Source: Methylophilaceae bacterium
GTDB taxonomy: Bacteria > Pseudomonadota > Gammaproteobacteria > Burkholderiales > Methylophilaceae
Length of the DNA: 46,927 nucleotides
NCBI GenBank assembly: GCA_029244935.1
Contig: JAQWQF010000008.1
Coordinates: 1-46,927 of the forward strand
Direction: 5' to 3'
Notes under the pieces: generated by a model
Databases searched by the model: none
What the model saw: the letters and a program-made list of their open reading frames with translations, nothing else
Told to the model about the DNA's origin: nothing
Shown here: piece after piece, positions 35,442-45,064 of the stretch
Position numbering within the stretch: the stretch's first letter is position 1
Layout: each line of letters opens with the position of its first letter
Translations under genes and position numbers: made by a program

Positions 35442-36317
35442 ATGGAAAAAAATACTTTATACAAAAATATCGCCTTAAAAAAATATAATAGCTGGAAGGT
35501 TGGCGGTACAGCTGAAAAATTATATATATGCGCAGACAAGGAATTACTTTCAGAGGGTATTAATCATAAAAGAATTACCCCCCCATTTACATTTATTGGG
35601 TTAGGTTCTAATTTACTTATAAGGGATGGAGGGGTTAAAGGAACTGTAATAATAATGCACGGTGGATTATCAAAGATAAATCTTGAAAAAGATATATTTT
35701 ATGCTGAGGCGGGAGTGAGTTGTTCAAAATTATCAAAATTTATTGCTAGAAATAGCTTTATACATTCTGCATTCCTAGCAGGAATCCCTGGCACAATAGG
35801 TGGCGCATTAGCAATGAATGCTGGTTGTTATGGTTCAGAGACATGGGATTTTGTTGAAAATGTTTTAGTTATTAATGATAAAGGTGAGCAATTCAAAAGG
35901 ACTAAAAATGAATATATTACTCAATACAGAAAAGTAATTAATAAGAAAAAACTAGATGAATATTTTCTAGCTACATGGATGAAATTTCCCAAAGGTATAA
36001 AAGAAGATGCAGAAAAAGATATCAAGCTTCTTCTAAAAGAAAGAAAAGAAGCTCAGCCATTAAATTGGCCAACAGCTGGCTCAACCTTTAGAAACCCTCC
36101 AAATCATTTTGCAGCAAAATTAATTGAGGAATGTGGCTTAAAGGGATTCACTATAGGAGGGGCGCAAATATCTAATAAACATGCAAATTTTATTATCAAT
36201 TTAGGAGATGCTTCTGCATCTGATATTGAAAAATTAATTGATTACACAATAAAAAAAGTTTTAGAAATTACAAATATTTGTTTAGAGACTGAAATTAAAA
36301 TTATCGGAGAATATTGA
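35442..36317 (+). CDS. murB: UDP-N-acetylenolpyruvoylglucosamine reductase MurB
   Basis: The 291-residue FAD enzyme reduces UDP-GlcNAc-enolpyruvate to UDP-MurNAc. Motifs are NSWKVGGTAEKLY, GLGSNLLIRDGGVKG, GIPGTIGGALAMNAGCYG, and the catalytic serine region PTAGSTFRNP. The size fits the shorter class of MurB found beside murC and ddl, not the longer E. coli type. Confidence 0.96.
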   Translation: MEKNTLYKNIALKKYNSWKVGGTAEKLYICADKELLSEGINHKRITPPFTFIGLGSNLLIRDGGVKGTVIIMHGGLSKINLEKDIFYAEAGVSCSKLSKFIARNSFIHSAFLAGIPGTIGGALAMNAGCYGSETWDFVENVLVINDKGEQFKRTKNEYITQYRKVINKKKLDEYFLATWMKFPKGIKEDAEKDIKLLLKERKEAQPLNWPTAGSTFRNPPNHFAAKLIEECGLKGFTIGGAQISNKHANFIINLGDASASDIEKLIDYTIKKVLEITNICLETEIKIIGEY

Positions 36318-36318
36318 G

Positions 36319-37230
36319 TTGAGCTATAAATTTGGAAAGGTAGCTGTGCTTTTGGGAGGTATATCTAATGAAAGAGAAATATCCCTTAAAAGTGGAAGTG
36401 CTGTACTAGCTGCATTAATAAGTGAGGGTATTGATGCGCATCCAATAGACCCAATGCATGATGATTTAAATGACTTAAAGGCAAAAGATTTTAATAGAGT
36501 TTTTATTTGTCTCCATGGTAAGGATGGTGAGGATGGCAAAGTACAGGGTATTCTCGACGAGATGAATATCCCATATACAGGAAGTGGCAAGTCTGCATCA
36601 GCAAAGGGAATGGATAAATTAATTTCAAAGTCTATTTGGAAAGATAATAATTTATCTACTCCTGATTTTTTAAGGGTTAACAGCGTAAATGATTATGGAT
36701 CAATTGTCTCAAGATTAAATTTACCATTTTTTGTGAAGCCAGCAAATTCTGGTTCGAGTATTGGTATTAATAAAGTAAATTCAGAAAAGGATTTTAATAG
36801 AGCATTTCAGGAAGCAATTATTATTGATAAAAATATTATTGCCGAGAAAATGATTGTTGGTAGAGAATATACATTGACTATTATAGGCCAAGAGCTCCTA
36901 CCTATAATCGAAATTCAAACAAAAACCGAATTTTATGACTATGCAGCTAAATATTCAAGAGACGATACAAGGTTTATTTGCCCTACGGATTTACCTCTAA
37001 AACTGGTTCAGGATGCAAATGCAATATGTCTAAGAGCCTTCAATTTGATTGGCTGTAAAGGTTGGGGAAGAGTTGATTTCATAATAGATAATAATAATAA
37101 TTTTTTTATTATTGAGATTAATTCAATTCCAGGAATGACAAATCATAGCCTTGTCCCACTTTCTGCAGAAAATATAGGAATAAGTTTTGAAGAATTAACA
37201 CTTAAAATACTTGAGACAAGTTGTGCCTAA
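36319..37230 (+). CDS. ddl: D-alanine--D-alanine ligase
   Basis: The 303-residue ATP-grasp enzyme supplies D-Ala-D-Ala to MurF. Motifs are KVAVLLGGISNEREISLKSG, LHGKDGEDGKVQG, YTGSGKSASAKGMDK, PANSGSSIGI and EINSIPGMTNHSLVP. The start is TTG at 36319, one base after the murB stop; the conserved N-terminus begins only five residues in, so no other start fits. It is the DdlB type usual in dcw clusters. Confidence 0.96.
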   Translation: MSYKFGKVAVLLGGISNEREISLKSGSAVLAALISEGIDAHPIDPMHDDLNDLKAKDFNRVFICLHGKDGEDGKVQGILDEMNIPYTGSGKSASAKGMDKLISKSIWKDNNLSTPDFLRVNSVNDYGSIVSRLNLPFFVKPANSGSSIGINKVNSEKDFNRAFQEAIIIDKNIIAEKMIVGREYTLTIIGQELLPIIEIQTKTEFYDYAAKYSRDDTRFICPTDLPLKLVQDANAICLRAFNLIGCKGWGRVDFIIDNNNNFFIIEINSIPGMTNHSLVPLSAENIGISFEELTLKILETSCA

Positions 37231-37954
37231 CTTATTAGATAACATAAAGAAAATTACGCTAATAATTTATGTATTTATTTTTCTATTATCTATTTTTGTA
37301 GTTCTTCAATTATTATCAAGAGTAGATTTACCAATAAGACAGATATCTATAATAGGAGAATATCAGCATATTGATAAGGAACAGGTGGATTTAATTGCTG
37401 ATGAATATATTAAAGGTAATTTTTTCTCACTTAACCTAGATCTAACAAGGCAAGCATTTAAGAAGCTTGCATGGGTCAGAGAAATTGCTATAAGGAAAAA
37501 ATTTCCAGATACACTTGTAGTTACCGTTGAGGAACATAAACCAATCGCTAGGTGGGGAAGGATAGGATTGGTAAATAGTCATGGGGAAATATTTAATGCT
37601 GCAAGCCAAGAAGAACTTCCAAGTTTTATAGGATATGAACCTTTTGCAAAGGAAATGACAGAAAAATTTATGGAAATGAATAAAATACTTAGTAAAGAAT
37701 TGATGCAAGTTGGTACAATCACATTATCTGAAAGATTGTCATGGGAAATAACTACGGATAATCAAGTGAAGGTTATTTTAGGTAAAGAAAATATCATTAA
37801 AAAATTAAACTTATTTACAAATAATTATCAAAATATTCTTGCAGAATTAAAAAATAGAATTGAATATGTTGACCTTCGTTATAAAGATGGATTCTCTGTA
37901 AAAAAATTAAAGGAAAGACCAATTACTAAGCCTAAAGAAAAAAATATTTTATGA
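37223..37954 (+). CDS. ftsQ: Cell division protein FtsQ
   Basis: This is a bitopic division protein of about 243 residues. A membrane helix at about residues 10-29 is followed by a POTRA domain (QISIIGEYQHIDKEQVDLIADEYIKGNFFSLNL) and the beta domain including WVREIAIRKKFPDTLVVTVEEHKPIARWG. It anchors the FtsQLB complex. The GTG at 37223 is chosen over a TTG at 37211 (four more residues) because GTG is the stronger start and gives the short overlap with ddl typical here. Neither has a clear ribosome site. It overlaps ftsA by 4 bp. Confidence 0.93.
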   Translation: MPNLLDNIKKITLIIYVFIFLLSIFVVLQLLSRVDLPIRQISIIGEYQHIDKEQVDLIADEYIKGNFFSLNLDLTRQAFKKLAWVREIAIRKKFPDTLVVTVEEHKPIARWGRIGLVNSHGEIFNAASQEELPSFIGYEPFAKEMTEKFMEMNKILSKELMQVGTITLSERLSWEITTDNQVKVILGKENIIKKLNLFTNNYQNILAELKNRIEYVDLRYKDGFSVKKLKERPITKPKEKNIL

Positions 37955-39189
37955 TTAAAGTTAAAGAAGAAAAAAATTTAATAGTTGCTTTAGATGTTGG
38001 AACATCAAAAATCGTAGTTATAGTATCTGAGATTCAACCTGACGGCATTTTAAAGATAATTGGTTTAGGTCAGCATGTTTCAAAAGGCTTAAAGAAAGGT
38101 GTTGTTATAAATATTGAAAGTACCATGCAAGCAATTCAGAGGGCAATTGAAGAAGCTGAATTAATGGCAGATTGTAAAATTAAGGATGTTTATACTGGTA
38201 TAGCTGGAAGCCATATTCAAAGTTTAAATTCTCATGGCATGGTTACAGTTAAAGACTCAGAGGTATCACAGATGGATGTTGATCGAGTTATTGAAACCGC
38301 TTCGGCAATGGTACTTCCTCCCGATCAGCAAGTTCTCCACATATTAACCCAAGAATATATAGTTGATAAGCAAGAAGGGATCCGTGAACCACTTGGAATG
38401 AGTGGAATGCGTTTAGAGGTTAAGGTACATATTGTATCTGGCGCTATTACTGCTGCACAAAATATCATTAAATGTATTAAGAGATGTGGATTAGATGTAG
38501 TGGAATTAATACTTCAGCCATTAGCATCATGTGAAGCTGTGTTAACTAAAGATGAAAAAGAATTAGGAGTCTGTTTAGTTGATATTGGCGGTGGGACAAC
38601 AGATATAGCTATTATAAAAAATGGTTCGATACAACATACTGCAGTTATTCCAATTGCTGGAGACCAAATAACTAATGATATTGCAGTTGCTTTTAGGACA
38701 CCAACACAATCAGCAGAAGATATTAAGATTTCCCATGGTTCTGCTATTTCATATATGGCGTCAGCAAATGAAAAAATACAAATTCCACTTGTTGATGGAC
38801 ATGATCCAAAAGAAATTACAACTGATAAATTATCCGAAGTAATCGAACCAAGAATTACTGAGCTTTTTGAGTTAGTTAGGAATGAATTACAAGGAAGTAG
38901 AATGGGTAATGCTATTGCATCTGGTATTGTTATAACAGGTGGAACATCAATGATGAAGGGAATAACAAATTTGGGTGAAACTGTTTTTAATATGCCAGTT
39001 AGAATAGGAGTTCCTAGAGATATTGACGGATTATTACAAGTTGTAGAAAATCCAAGATATGCTACTGGAATTGGCCTACTTAAAATTGGTAGGGATGATC
39101 TTGAAAAGCAATTAAATTATAAGTTGAATGGAAATTCAGTAAGTCAGATTTTCAAGAGAATGAAAATTTGGTTTCAGGGGAATTTTTAA
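37951..39189 (+). CDS. ftsA: Cell division protein FtsA
   Basis: The 412-residue actin-like ATPase tethers FtsZ to the membrane. The phosphate-binding motifs VALDVGTSKIVVIV and LVDIGGGTTDIAII and the adenosine motif GIVITGGTSMMKG are intact. The C-terminal VSQIFKRMKIWFQGNF is the amphipathic membrane-targeting helix. It overlaps ftsQ by 4 bp and precedes ftsZ. Confidence 0.98.
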   Translation: MIKVKEEKNLIVALDVGTSKIVVIVSEIQPDGILKIIGLGQHVSKGLKKGVVINIESTMQAIQRAIEEAELMADCKIKDVYTGIAGSHIQSLNSHGMVTVKDSEVSQMDVDRVIETASAMVLPPDQQVLHILTQEYIVDKQEGIREPLGMSGMRLEVKVHIVSGAITAAQNIIKCIKRCGLDVVELILQPLASCEAVLTKDEKELGVCLVDIGGGTTDIAIIKNGSIQHTAVIPIAGDQITNDIAVAFRTPTQSAEDIKISHGSAISYMASANEKIQIPLVDGHDPKEITTDKLSEVIEPRITELFELVRNELQGSRMGNAIASGIVITGGTSMMKGITNLGETVFNMPVRIGVPRDIDGLLQVVENPRYATGIGLLKIGRDDLEKQLNYKLNGNSVSQIFKRMKIWFQGNF

Positions 39190-39207
39190 TGAAACATGGA
39201 GTTACAT

Positions 39208-40362
39208 ATGTTTGAGGTAGTTGAGAAAAAATCACAGGAAGCTAATATAAAAGTTCTTGGTGTTGGTGGCTGTGGAGGTAATGCGGTAGACCATATGATT
39301 GAAAAAAATGTAATGGGCGTCGAATTTATGTGTATAAATACTGATCTTCAGGCACTAAAAAAGAGCCAAGCTAGTTCAATTATACAAATTGGTGAAATTT
39401 TAACTAAGGGTTTGGGAGCAGGCTCAAGGCCAGATACAGGTAAGCAGGCAGCAATAGATGATAGAGAAAAAATTATTCAAGCAATTGACGGTGCGGATAT
39501 GCTATTTATCACTGCTGGAATGGGTGGCGGAACAGGTACTGGAGCTACCCCTGTTATCGCAGAAATTGCAAAAGATATGGGAATTCTTACAATTGCTGTT
39601 GTTACAAAGCCGTTTGACTTTGAAGGAAGTAGAAGTCAGGTTGCCAAAGATGGTATTAATGAATTGGTCAATTATGTTGATTCGTTAATAGTTATTCCAA
39701 ATGAGAAATTGATGGGTGTGCTTGGTGAAGACGTTACATTCATCGATGCATTTGGTGCTGCTAATGATGTTCTTTTTAGCGCGGTTGCAGGCATAGCTGA
39801 AATCATTAACAGTCCTGGCCTTATAAACGTTGACTTTGCTGATGTGAAAACAGTAATGAGTGAAATGGGAATGGCAATGATTGGCTCAGGGTATGCTGAT
39901 GGATCAGATCGAGCATTAATTTCTTCTAAAGCAGCTATGGCATGCCCACTTCTTGAGGACGTAAATTTAAATAATGCAAAAGGTATACTAGTAAATATTT
40001 CAGCAAGCCAAGATTTTAAAATGAAGGAATATTTTGAAATTATGAATGTAGTCAAGCAATATGCTGCAGAAGATGCAAATATTATAGTAGGTAATGTAAT
40101 TGATGATTCTATCGCAAGCGGTATTAGAGTGACAATGGTTGCTACTGGATTATCAGTTGCTAAGGGTGAGTCTCCTGACCCAATAAATTTAACATCTCAA
40201 TACAATTATGATGATTCAGAAACACCAGGTGAAGCAATCATCAAGGATGAAGATGAAGAGTTAAATGTATTTAGTAATAACTCGGAGGAAGCTCTCAACC
40301 AACCAAATAACTTTGGTGATGATGAATATGACATTCCAGCATATCTCAGAAAAAACAAATGA
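39208..40362 (+). CDS. ftsZ: Cell division GTPase FtsZ
   Basis: The 384-residue tubulin-like GTPase forms the division ring. The nucleotide-binding [10 protein letters not shown] and the tubulin signature [17 protein letters not shown] are present. The last residues [14 protein letters not shown] form the conserved C-terminal peptide that binds FtsA. The start at 39208 (MFEVVEKK) is preferred over ATG at 39196, because GGAG at 39198-39201 lies 6 nt upstream and MFE is the usual beginning. It overlaps lpxC by 4 bp. Confidence 0.98.
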   Translation: MFEVVEKKSQEANIKVLGVGGCGGNAVDHMIEKNVMGVEFMCINTDLQALKKSQASSIIQIGEILTKGLGAGSRPDTGKQAAIDDREKIIQAIDGADMLFITAGMGGGTGTGATPVIAEIAKDMGILTIAVVTKPFDFEGSRSQVAKDGINELVNYVDSLIVIPNEKLMGVLGEDVTFIDAFGAANDVLFSAVAGIAEIINSPGLINVDFADVKTVMSEMGMAMIGSGYADGSDRALISSKAAMACPLLEDVNLNNAKGILVNISASQDFKMKEYFEIMNVVKQYAAEDANIIVGNVIDDSIASGIRVTMVATGLSVAKGESPDPINLTSQYNYDDSETPGEAIIKDEDEELNVFSNNSEEALNQPNNFGDDEYDIPAYLRKNK

Positions 40363-41309
40363 TACTTCAGCGAACAATTACAAATTCAGTAAGTACTACA
40401 GGCGTAGGTCTTCATACAGGAGAAAAGGTAACCCTAAAACTTCATCCTGCCAACGAGGATCAAGGAATAATTTTTACTAGGAGTGATCAAGAGAGCCCAA
40501 TACAAATTCAGGCATCCCCATTTATAATATCTGAAACTAAATTATGCACTACAATTGGTAATGATAAATTCAAAATTTCTACAGTTGAGCATATTATGTC
40601 TGCCCTATCTGCTTCCGGAATTGATAACATTATAATAGATGTTAATGGCTCAGAAATTCCTATAATGGATGGAAGCTCTATTGCATTTATTCATCTAATA
40701 AAATCTGCAATTATTAAAGAGCAAAAAAAACCCAAAAAATTTGTTGTAATTAATAAATTAATTGAAGTTAATGACGGAGATAAATTTGCTAAATTCGAAC
40801 CTTACAAAGGATTTATAATTGATTTTATGATTGATTTTCCACATCCGGCTTTTGAAGATGGGGACAGCCATGTGGTTATAGACTTTTTTAAAGATTCATA
40901 TATTAAAGATATTAGTAGAGCCCGCACATTCGGTTTTATGCAGGAGGTTGAGTATCTAAGAACAAATGGATTGGCAAGAGGAGGTTCACTTGATAATGCC
41001 ATAGTACTTGATGAATATAGAATTATTAATGAAGATGGATTAAGGTATTCAGATGAGTTTGTAAGGCATAAGATACTTGATGCAGTTGGTGATTTATATA
41101 TGTTGGGCAGCCCAATCATAGGAAAATTTACTGCATATAAATCTGGACATGAACTAAATAATAAATTGTTGAGAGCACTTGTAGAGAACCCGAAATCATG
41201 GTCATTAGACAATTTAGATATAAATGATATAGAAATGACCGAGCTAGCAAAAAATTACTTATCAATGGCCAATGAATTTAATAATGATAAAGTTGAAAAA
41301 CTACAATGA
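40359..41309 (+). CDS. lpxC: UDP-3-O-acyl-N-acetylglucosamine deacetylase LpxC
   Basis: The 316-residue zinc enzyme catalyses the committed step of lipid A synthesis. Motifs are QRTITNSVSTTGVGLHTGEKV, the zinc histidine in STVEHIMSALSASGIDN, EIPIMDGSS, and HKILDAVGDLYMLG with the second metal and catalytic site. Its position after ftsZ is the classic dcw ending. The stop overlaps a small downstream ORF (ATGA). Confidence 0.97.
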   Translation: MILQRTITNSVSTTGVGLHTGEKVTLKLHPANEDQGIIFTRSDQESPIQIQASPFIISETKLCTTIGNDKFKISTVEHIMSALSASGIDNIIIDVNGSEIPIMDGSSIAFIHLIKSAIIKEQKKPKKFVVINKLIEVNDGDKFAKFEPYKGFIIDFMIDFPHPAFEDGDSHVVIDFFKDSYIKDISRARTFGFMQEVEYLRTNGLARGGSLDNAIVLDEYRIINEDGLRYSDEFVRHKILDAVGDLYMLGSPIIGKFTAYKSGHELNNKLLRALVENPKSWSLDNLDINDIEMTELAKNYLSMANEFNNDKVEKLQ

Positions 41310-41485
41310 TTTTTATTCTCATACTGATTTTGCTATTAATTACTTTGGTTACACTCTGTGTGTTTTATGTAGTTTCTAAAAATAAAAAATATATATTTAT
41401 TATTCGCTCAATTATGAACTACTCAATATATTTTGGTGTTTTCTTTGGTGTTATGTATTTACTTCTAAGGGTGGTGCGCTTTTAA
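41306..41485 (+). CDS. Unrecognised 59-residue two-helix membrane protein
   Basis: An ATG overlapping the lpxC stop (ATGA at 41306) opens a 59-codon frame ending in TAA at 41483-41485, four bases before the next gene's ATG. It therefore fills the gap exactly. The product has two hydrophobic stretches (about residues 2-24 and 39-54) separated by a basic hinge (SKNKK), and a basic C-terminus (RVVRF), so both ends are probably cytoplasmic or it forms a hairpin. I recognise no family. Coupled translation by the ATGA overlap is the main support, since many genes in this window are joined the same way. Confidence 0.6.
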   Translation: MIFILILILLLITLVTLCVFYVVSKNKKYIFIIRSIMNYSIYFGVFFGVMYLLLRVVRF

Positions 41486-41489
41486 GAGG

Positions 41490-42365
41490 ATGAAAACAGT
41501 ATCAATTTTTGGAGGTACAGGTTTTATTGGTTCAGAACTAATTGATCATCTTGCGAAAAAAAGAATTAATATTAATGTATTCACTCGAAAATCCAGTAAA
41601 GCAGAAAAATTTAATGATTTGCCAAGAGTTAAAATAATTGAGATAAATCAGTCAGTAGACATCTCTGAATTATTAAAAGATTCGGATATTGTTATTAATT
41701 TGGTTGGAATTCTTCATGAAACAAAATCACTTAAATTTTCATCTGTTCATAAGGATTGGGTAAATAAAATTGCTAAAGCTGCAAAAAAGGAAAATATAAG
41801 TCATTTTATTCATTTAGGAGCGCTTCAATCAACTAAGTATGCTCCAAGCAGGTATCTTAAATCCAAGTATGAGGCCGAAGAAGAGATAAAAAAAATTCTA
41901 AAAAAGCAACCATGGACAATTTTAAGGCCTTCAATTGTATTTGGAAAAGAAGATATCTTTATTAATCTTTTTAGAAAAATGATAGCTTATTTACCTATAA
42001 TTTTAGTTGTATCACCAAATGCAAAATTTCAACCTATTTATGTAAAGGATTTAGTAGGGATAATTATTCAAAGTATGAATGACAATAAATCATATGGAAA
42101 AATATATAACATTGCCGGCCCCAAAGCATATAAGTTTATTGAAATTATTAAATTAATAGCAAAAACTGATAAAAAGAAGGTTTTGATTGTGCCTTTGAAT
42201 AAATTTTTTTCATACATTATGGTTATGCTCATAGAGCTTCTACCATTCAAAATTATAACTAGAGATAATTTAAAATCTATGGAGCTTGATAATGTTACGG
42301 ATATTAATGATGCATATCTCTTTAAATCACATTTTTTATCACTCCCAAGTTACCTTAGAAAGTAG
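41490..42365 (+). CDS. NAD(P)-binding SDR protein of the NDUFA9-like group
   Basis: The 291-residue extended short-chain dehydrogenase-like protein has an N-terminal nucleotide site [49 protein letters not shown] with the Y-x3-K pattern, and [14 protein letters not shown] match proteins annotated as complex I NDUFA9-like NAD(P)H-binding proteins. Its substrate is unknown. Here it is linked to the end of the dcw cluster, next to cca; a role in quinone or respiratory metabolism is only suggested by the family name. An AAGAGG directly abuts the ATG, which is too close for an ideal ribosome site. Confidence 0.85.
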   Translation: MKTVSIFGGTGFIGSELIDHLAKKRININVFTRKSSKAEKFNDLPRVKIIEINQSVDISELLKDSDIVINLVGILHETKSLKFSSVHKDWVNKIAKAAKKENISHFIHLGALQSTKYAPSRYLKSKYEAEEEIKKILKKQPWTILRPSIVFGKEDIFINLFRKMIAYLPIILVVSPNAKFQPIYVKDLVGIIIQSMNDNKSYGKIYNIAGPKAYKFIEIIKLIAKTDKKKVLIVPLNKFFSYIMVMLIELLPFKIITRDNLKSMELDNVTDINDAYLFKSHFLSLPSYLRK

Positions 42366-42385
42366 ATAGGTTAAAACAAATTATT

Positions 42386-43549
42386 ATGAAAATATATTTA
42401 GTTGGCGGTGCTGTTAGAGATAAAATATTAGGGATTCCAGTAAAGGATCGGGATTACTTAGTTGTGGGTAGCACCCCTGAAGAAATGGTTGAATTGGGAT
42501 ACAAGCCTGTTGGAAAAGATTTTCCTGTATTTATACATCCTAGAACTAAAGAAGAATATGCGCTTGCAAGAACAGAAAAAAAGGTTGGCAAGGGCTATCA
42601 TGGATTTAAATTTTATACATCACCTGATGTAACTCTTGAGGAAGACCTGAGTAGAAGAGATATTACGATAAATGCAATAGCCGAAGATGAGGATGGAAAT
42701 ATCTATGATCCATTCAATGGTAAGGACGATATAAAAAATAAAATTATTCGACATGTTACTGATGCTTTTATCGAAGATCCTTTAAGGGTACTCAGAGCAT
42801 CGAGATTTGCAGCATTAGATGTTAAATTTAGAATCCAGACAGAGACATTTGAATTAATGAGTGCAATGGTCTTAAGTGGCGAGCTAAAGTCGCTGTCAGT
42901 AGAGCGCGTAGTTAAAGAGTTAAAAAAGGGATTACAAGGAAGAAATCCAGAAATTATGCTTCATTATCTCTGTGAGTGTGGTGCATTGAATGAAGTTTTC
43001 CTAGACCTTCCAAACCCAATGACTCCATCTTTTTCTAAAGACTTTGTTAGCGTAGGTTTAGCTATGAAGCAATCCTCAAAACCTTTGGAGGCTGAATCTA
43101 AATTGATTATGTTGCTACTGGTTTCATACTTTGGTAAACATTATCCAACTGAGTCTCATAAAATTTGGATAGAGAAACAAACATATTTATTAAAAGACTT
43201 AAAAATATCGAGCCTGTCAGTTAAAATATTTTGGAATATTATAGATGAAGAGCTAAACCTTAAAGAGTTTTTAACATTAAAAGTAGAAGATAAATTAGAT
43301 TGTTTATATCGACTTGATTTTTTTAGGCGCCCAAATATTATTTCAGAGATTTTGAATATAATCACAGTATTTTATAAAGCATTTGAAATAAAGGCTTCAA
43401 CATTTGAAGATCTTAATAAACTCCTAGTTCTTTTTTCTAATGAAATAAATCAATTAAAAATTAAGTTAGATACTTCAAAATCTGGGGATGAAATCAAGGA
43501 GTTTGTTTATCAGGAAAGGCTTTCATTGCTCAAAAAAATTAGTAATTAA
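42386..43549 (+). CDS. cca: CCA-adding tRNA nucleotidyltransferase
   Basis: The 387-residue class II enzyme adds or repairs the CCA end of tRNAs. The N-terminal catalytic motif is [25 protein letters not shown] with the metal-binding D-x-D in [20 protein letters not shown] and the ATP/CTP-selecting [14 protein letters not shown] follow. It is slightly shorter than the E. coli protein and I see no clear HD-domain metal motif in the C-terminal part. Its stop shares TTAA with the convergent HAD gene. Confidence 0.95.
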   Translation: MKIYLVGGAVRDKILGIPVKDRDYLVVGSTPEEMVELGYKPVGKDFPVFIHPRTKEEYALARTEKKVGKGYHGFKFYTSPDVTLEEDLSRRDITINAIAEDEDGNIYDPFNGKDDIKNKIIRHVTDAFIEDPLRVLRASRFAALDVKFRIQTETFELMSAMVLSGELKSLSVERVVKELKKGLQGRNPEIMLHYLCECGALNEVFLDLPNPMTPSFSKDFVSVGLAMKQSSKPLEAESKLIMLLLVSYFGKHYPTESHKIWIEKQTYLLKDLKISSLSVKIFWNIIDEELNLKEFLTLKVEDKLDCLYRLDFFRRPNIISEILNIITVFYKAFEIKASTFEDLNKLLVLFSNEINQLKIKLDTSKSGDEIKEFVYQERLSLLKKISN

Positions 43550-44157
43550 AATAAATCACTGAGCCTAAATATTTTTTTATCAATATATTGGAATTCATCT
43601 TTCTTGTTGGTTAGCCAAATTGTAGATAATCCAAATTGTTTGGCAGTTTTAAGATTTTCTTTTACATCATCTACAAAATAAGCTTTATTTATATTATATT
43701 TTTTTAAAAATAAGCTCATAGAGTCTTCGTTTGGTTTTGGTCTAAAATTGGAGTCTTCGATAGTAAAAATCTCATCAAAATATTCTTCAATCTTACATAT
43801 CTTCATAACTTGGTTAGTGTAATTTCTAGGTGCATTTGTGTAAATAATTTTCCTTCCCTTAATAAGTGAAAGAGTTTCCTTTAAGCATGGCATAGGAATA
43901 ACATGCTCCTTAAAGTTATTTATTGTATGGGTCTTTTTTAGAAAATCAATTGGATCTATATTGAAATTTTCAATTAAGCCCTGGAGTGTAGCACCATATT
44001 TATTCCAATACTGCTCTCTTAAAATACTGGCTTCTTTGATACTTATTTTGAAATTTGAGCTAATGTATTGATTCATTTTGTTATTTACAATCGGGAAAAT
44101 TCTTGATTGTGCATCATGCAGTGTATTGTCTAGATCAAAAATCCAGGTAGAACTCAA
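43546..44157 (-). CDS. HAD-superfamily pyrimidine 5'-nucleotidase-like hydrolase
   Basis: This 203-residue HAD phosphatase has motif [11 protein letters not shown] (D8 nucleophile, D10), motif II in YTNAPRNY, a lysine in FRPKPNE and motif IV in FVDDVKENL. The [12 protein letters not shown] beginning and helical cap resemble the Sdt1/pyrimidine 5'-nucleotidase group often found near argB in betaproteobacteria. The true substrate is unproven. It starts one base after the argB stop and is probably the last gene of the rsmE-argA-argB transcript. Confidence 0.82.
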   Translation of the reverse strand: MSSTWIFDLDNTLHDAQSRIFPIVNNKMNQYISSNFKISIKEASILREQYWNKYGATLQGLIENFNIDPIDFLKKTHTINNFKEHVIPMPCLKETLSLIKGRKIIYTNAPRNYTNQVMKICKIEEYFDEIFTIEDSNFRPKPNEDSMSLFLKKYNINKAYFVDDVKENLKTAKQFGLSTIWLTNKKDEFQYIDKKIFRLSDLF

Positions 44158-44158
44158 C

Positions 44159-45031
44159 TTATTGTGCTTTTATTAAAGTACCCACGCCTTGATCGGTTAA
44201 TATTTCAAGTAGTAATGCATGCTCAACCCTACCATCAATTATGTGGACACTATTAACGTTAGTCTTTGCAGCTAGAAGCGCTGCTTGAATTTTTGGTAGC
44301 ATTCCTCCTGAAAGAACTTCTTTTTTTATCAGGCTTTCGATTTCTTTTGGAACAAGTCCAGTTATTAGATTTTTTTCTTTGTCTAATACCCCTTTAGTAT
44401 TTGTCATGAGCACTAACTTCTCAGCATTAATTACTTCTGCAAGTTTGCCAGCGACTAAATCTGCATTTATGTTGTACATTTTATTATCCTTACTAAAACC
44501 GATTGGCGATATAACTGGGATAATTCCGTGATCAGTAAGAGCCTCAATAAATAGTGGGTTAATACTCTCTATTTCACCAACATGACCAAGGTCTATGCTG
44601 CCGCTCTGTGTATTTTTTCTATCAACTATTAATTTCTTTGCTCTTATAAAGCCTAACGCTTCTTTTCGAGAGAGGCTATTCGCCTTACCCCCAATAGTTT
44701 TTATTAAATTTACTATCTCACTGCTAATTGATGTTAAAACTTCATAAACTACAGACATCGTTTCCTCATCCGTTATTCTCATTCCATTATAAAACTCACC
44801 TTTCTTACCTATCTTATCGAGGTTTTCATTTATCTGGGGACCACCACCATGAACAATCACTGGATTCATACCAACCAGTTTAAGTAATACAACATCTTTT
44901 GCAAATGAGTGCTTTAGATTCTCATCTATCATAGCGTTCCCACCATATTTAATGACAATAGTTTTACCAGAGAATTTTTTTATATAAGGCAATGCCTCGC
45001 TTAAAATTTTTGCTTTTTCATTTGGTGTCAT
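44159..45031 (-). CDS. argB: Acetylglutamate kinase ArgB
   Basis: The 290-residue amino-acid kinase phosphorylates N-acetylglutamate in the second step of arginine synthesis. Motifs are [11 protein letters not shown] with the catalytic lysine, [23 protein letters not shown] and [11 protein letters not shown]. The N-terminal extension ahead of IVIKYGGNA is long enough to hold the helix seen in arginine-inhibited, hexameric ArgB enzymes, so feedback inhibition is plausible but not shown. It lies 33 bp downstream of argA and uses its product. Confidence 0.97.
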   Translation of the reverse strand: MTPNEKAKILSEALPYIKKFSGKTIVIKYGGNAMIDENLKHSFAKDVVLLKLVGMNPVIVHGGGPQINENLDKIGKKGEFYNGMRITDEETMSVVYEVLTSISSEIVNLIKTIGGKANSLSRKEALGFIRAKKLIVDRKNTQSGSIDLGHVGEIESINPLFIEALTDHGIIPVISPIGFSKDNKMYNINADLVAGKLAEVINAEKLVLMTNTKGVLDKEKNLITGLVPKEIESLIKKEVLSGGMLPKIQAALLAAKTNVNSVHIIDGRVEHALLLEILTDQGVGTLIKAQ

Positions 45032-45064
45032 TTTTTAGACCACATTGTATTTATTTCCAACATT

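Noticed and set aside
39196-39207. Earlier ftsZ start adding MELH
   Set aside because: The GGAG ribosome site lies inside this stretch and points to ATG at 39208.
39672-40055. 127-codon open frame antisense to ftsZ
   Set aside because: It lies wholly opposite a certain gene, has no ribosome site or recognisable motif, and mirrors ftsZ codons.
40802-41212. 136-codon open frame antisense to lpxC
   Set aside because: It is fully opposite lpxC, low in recognisable features, and not followed by related genes.
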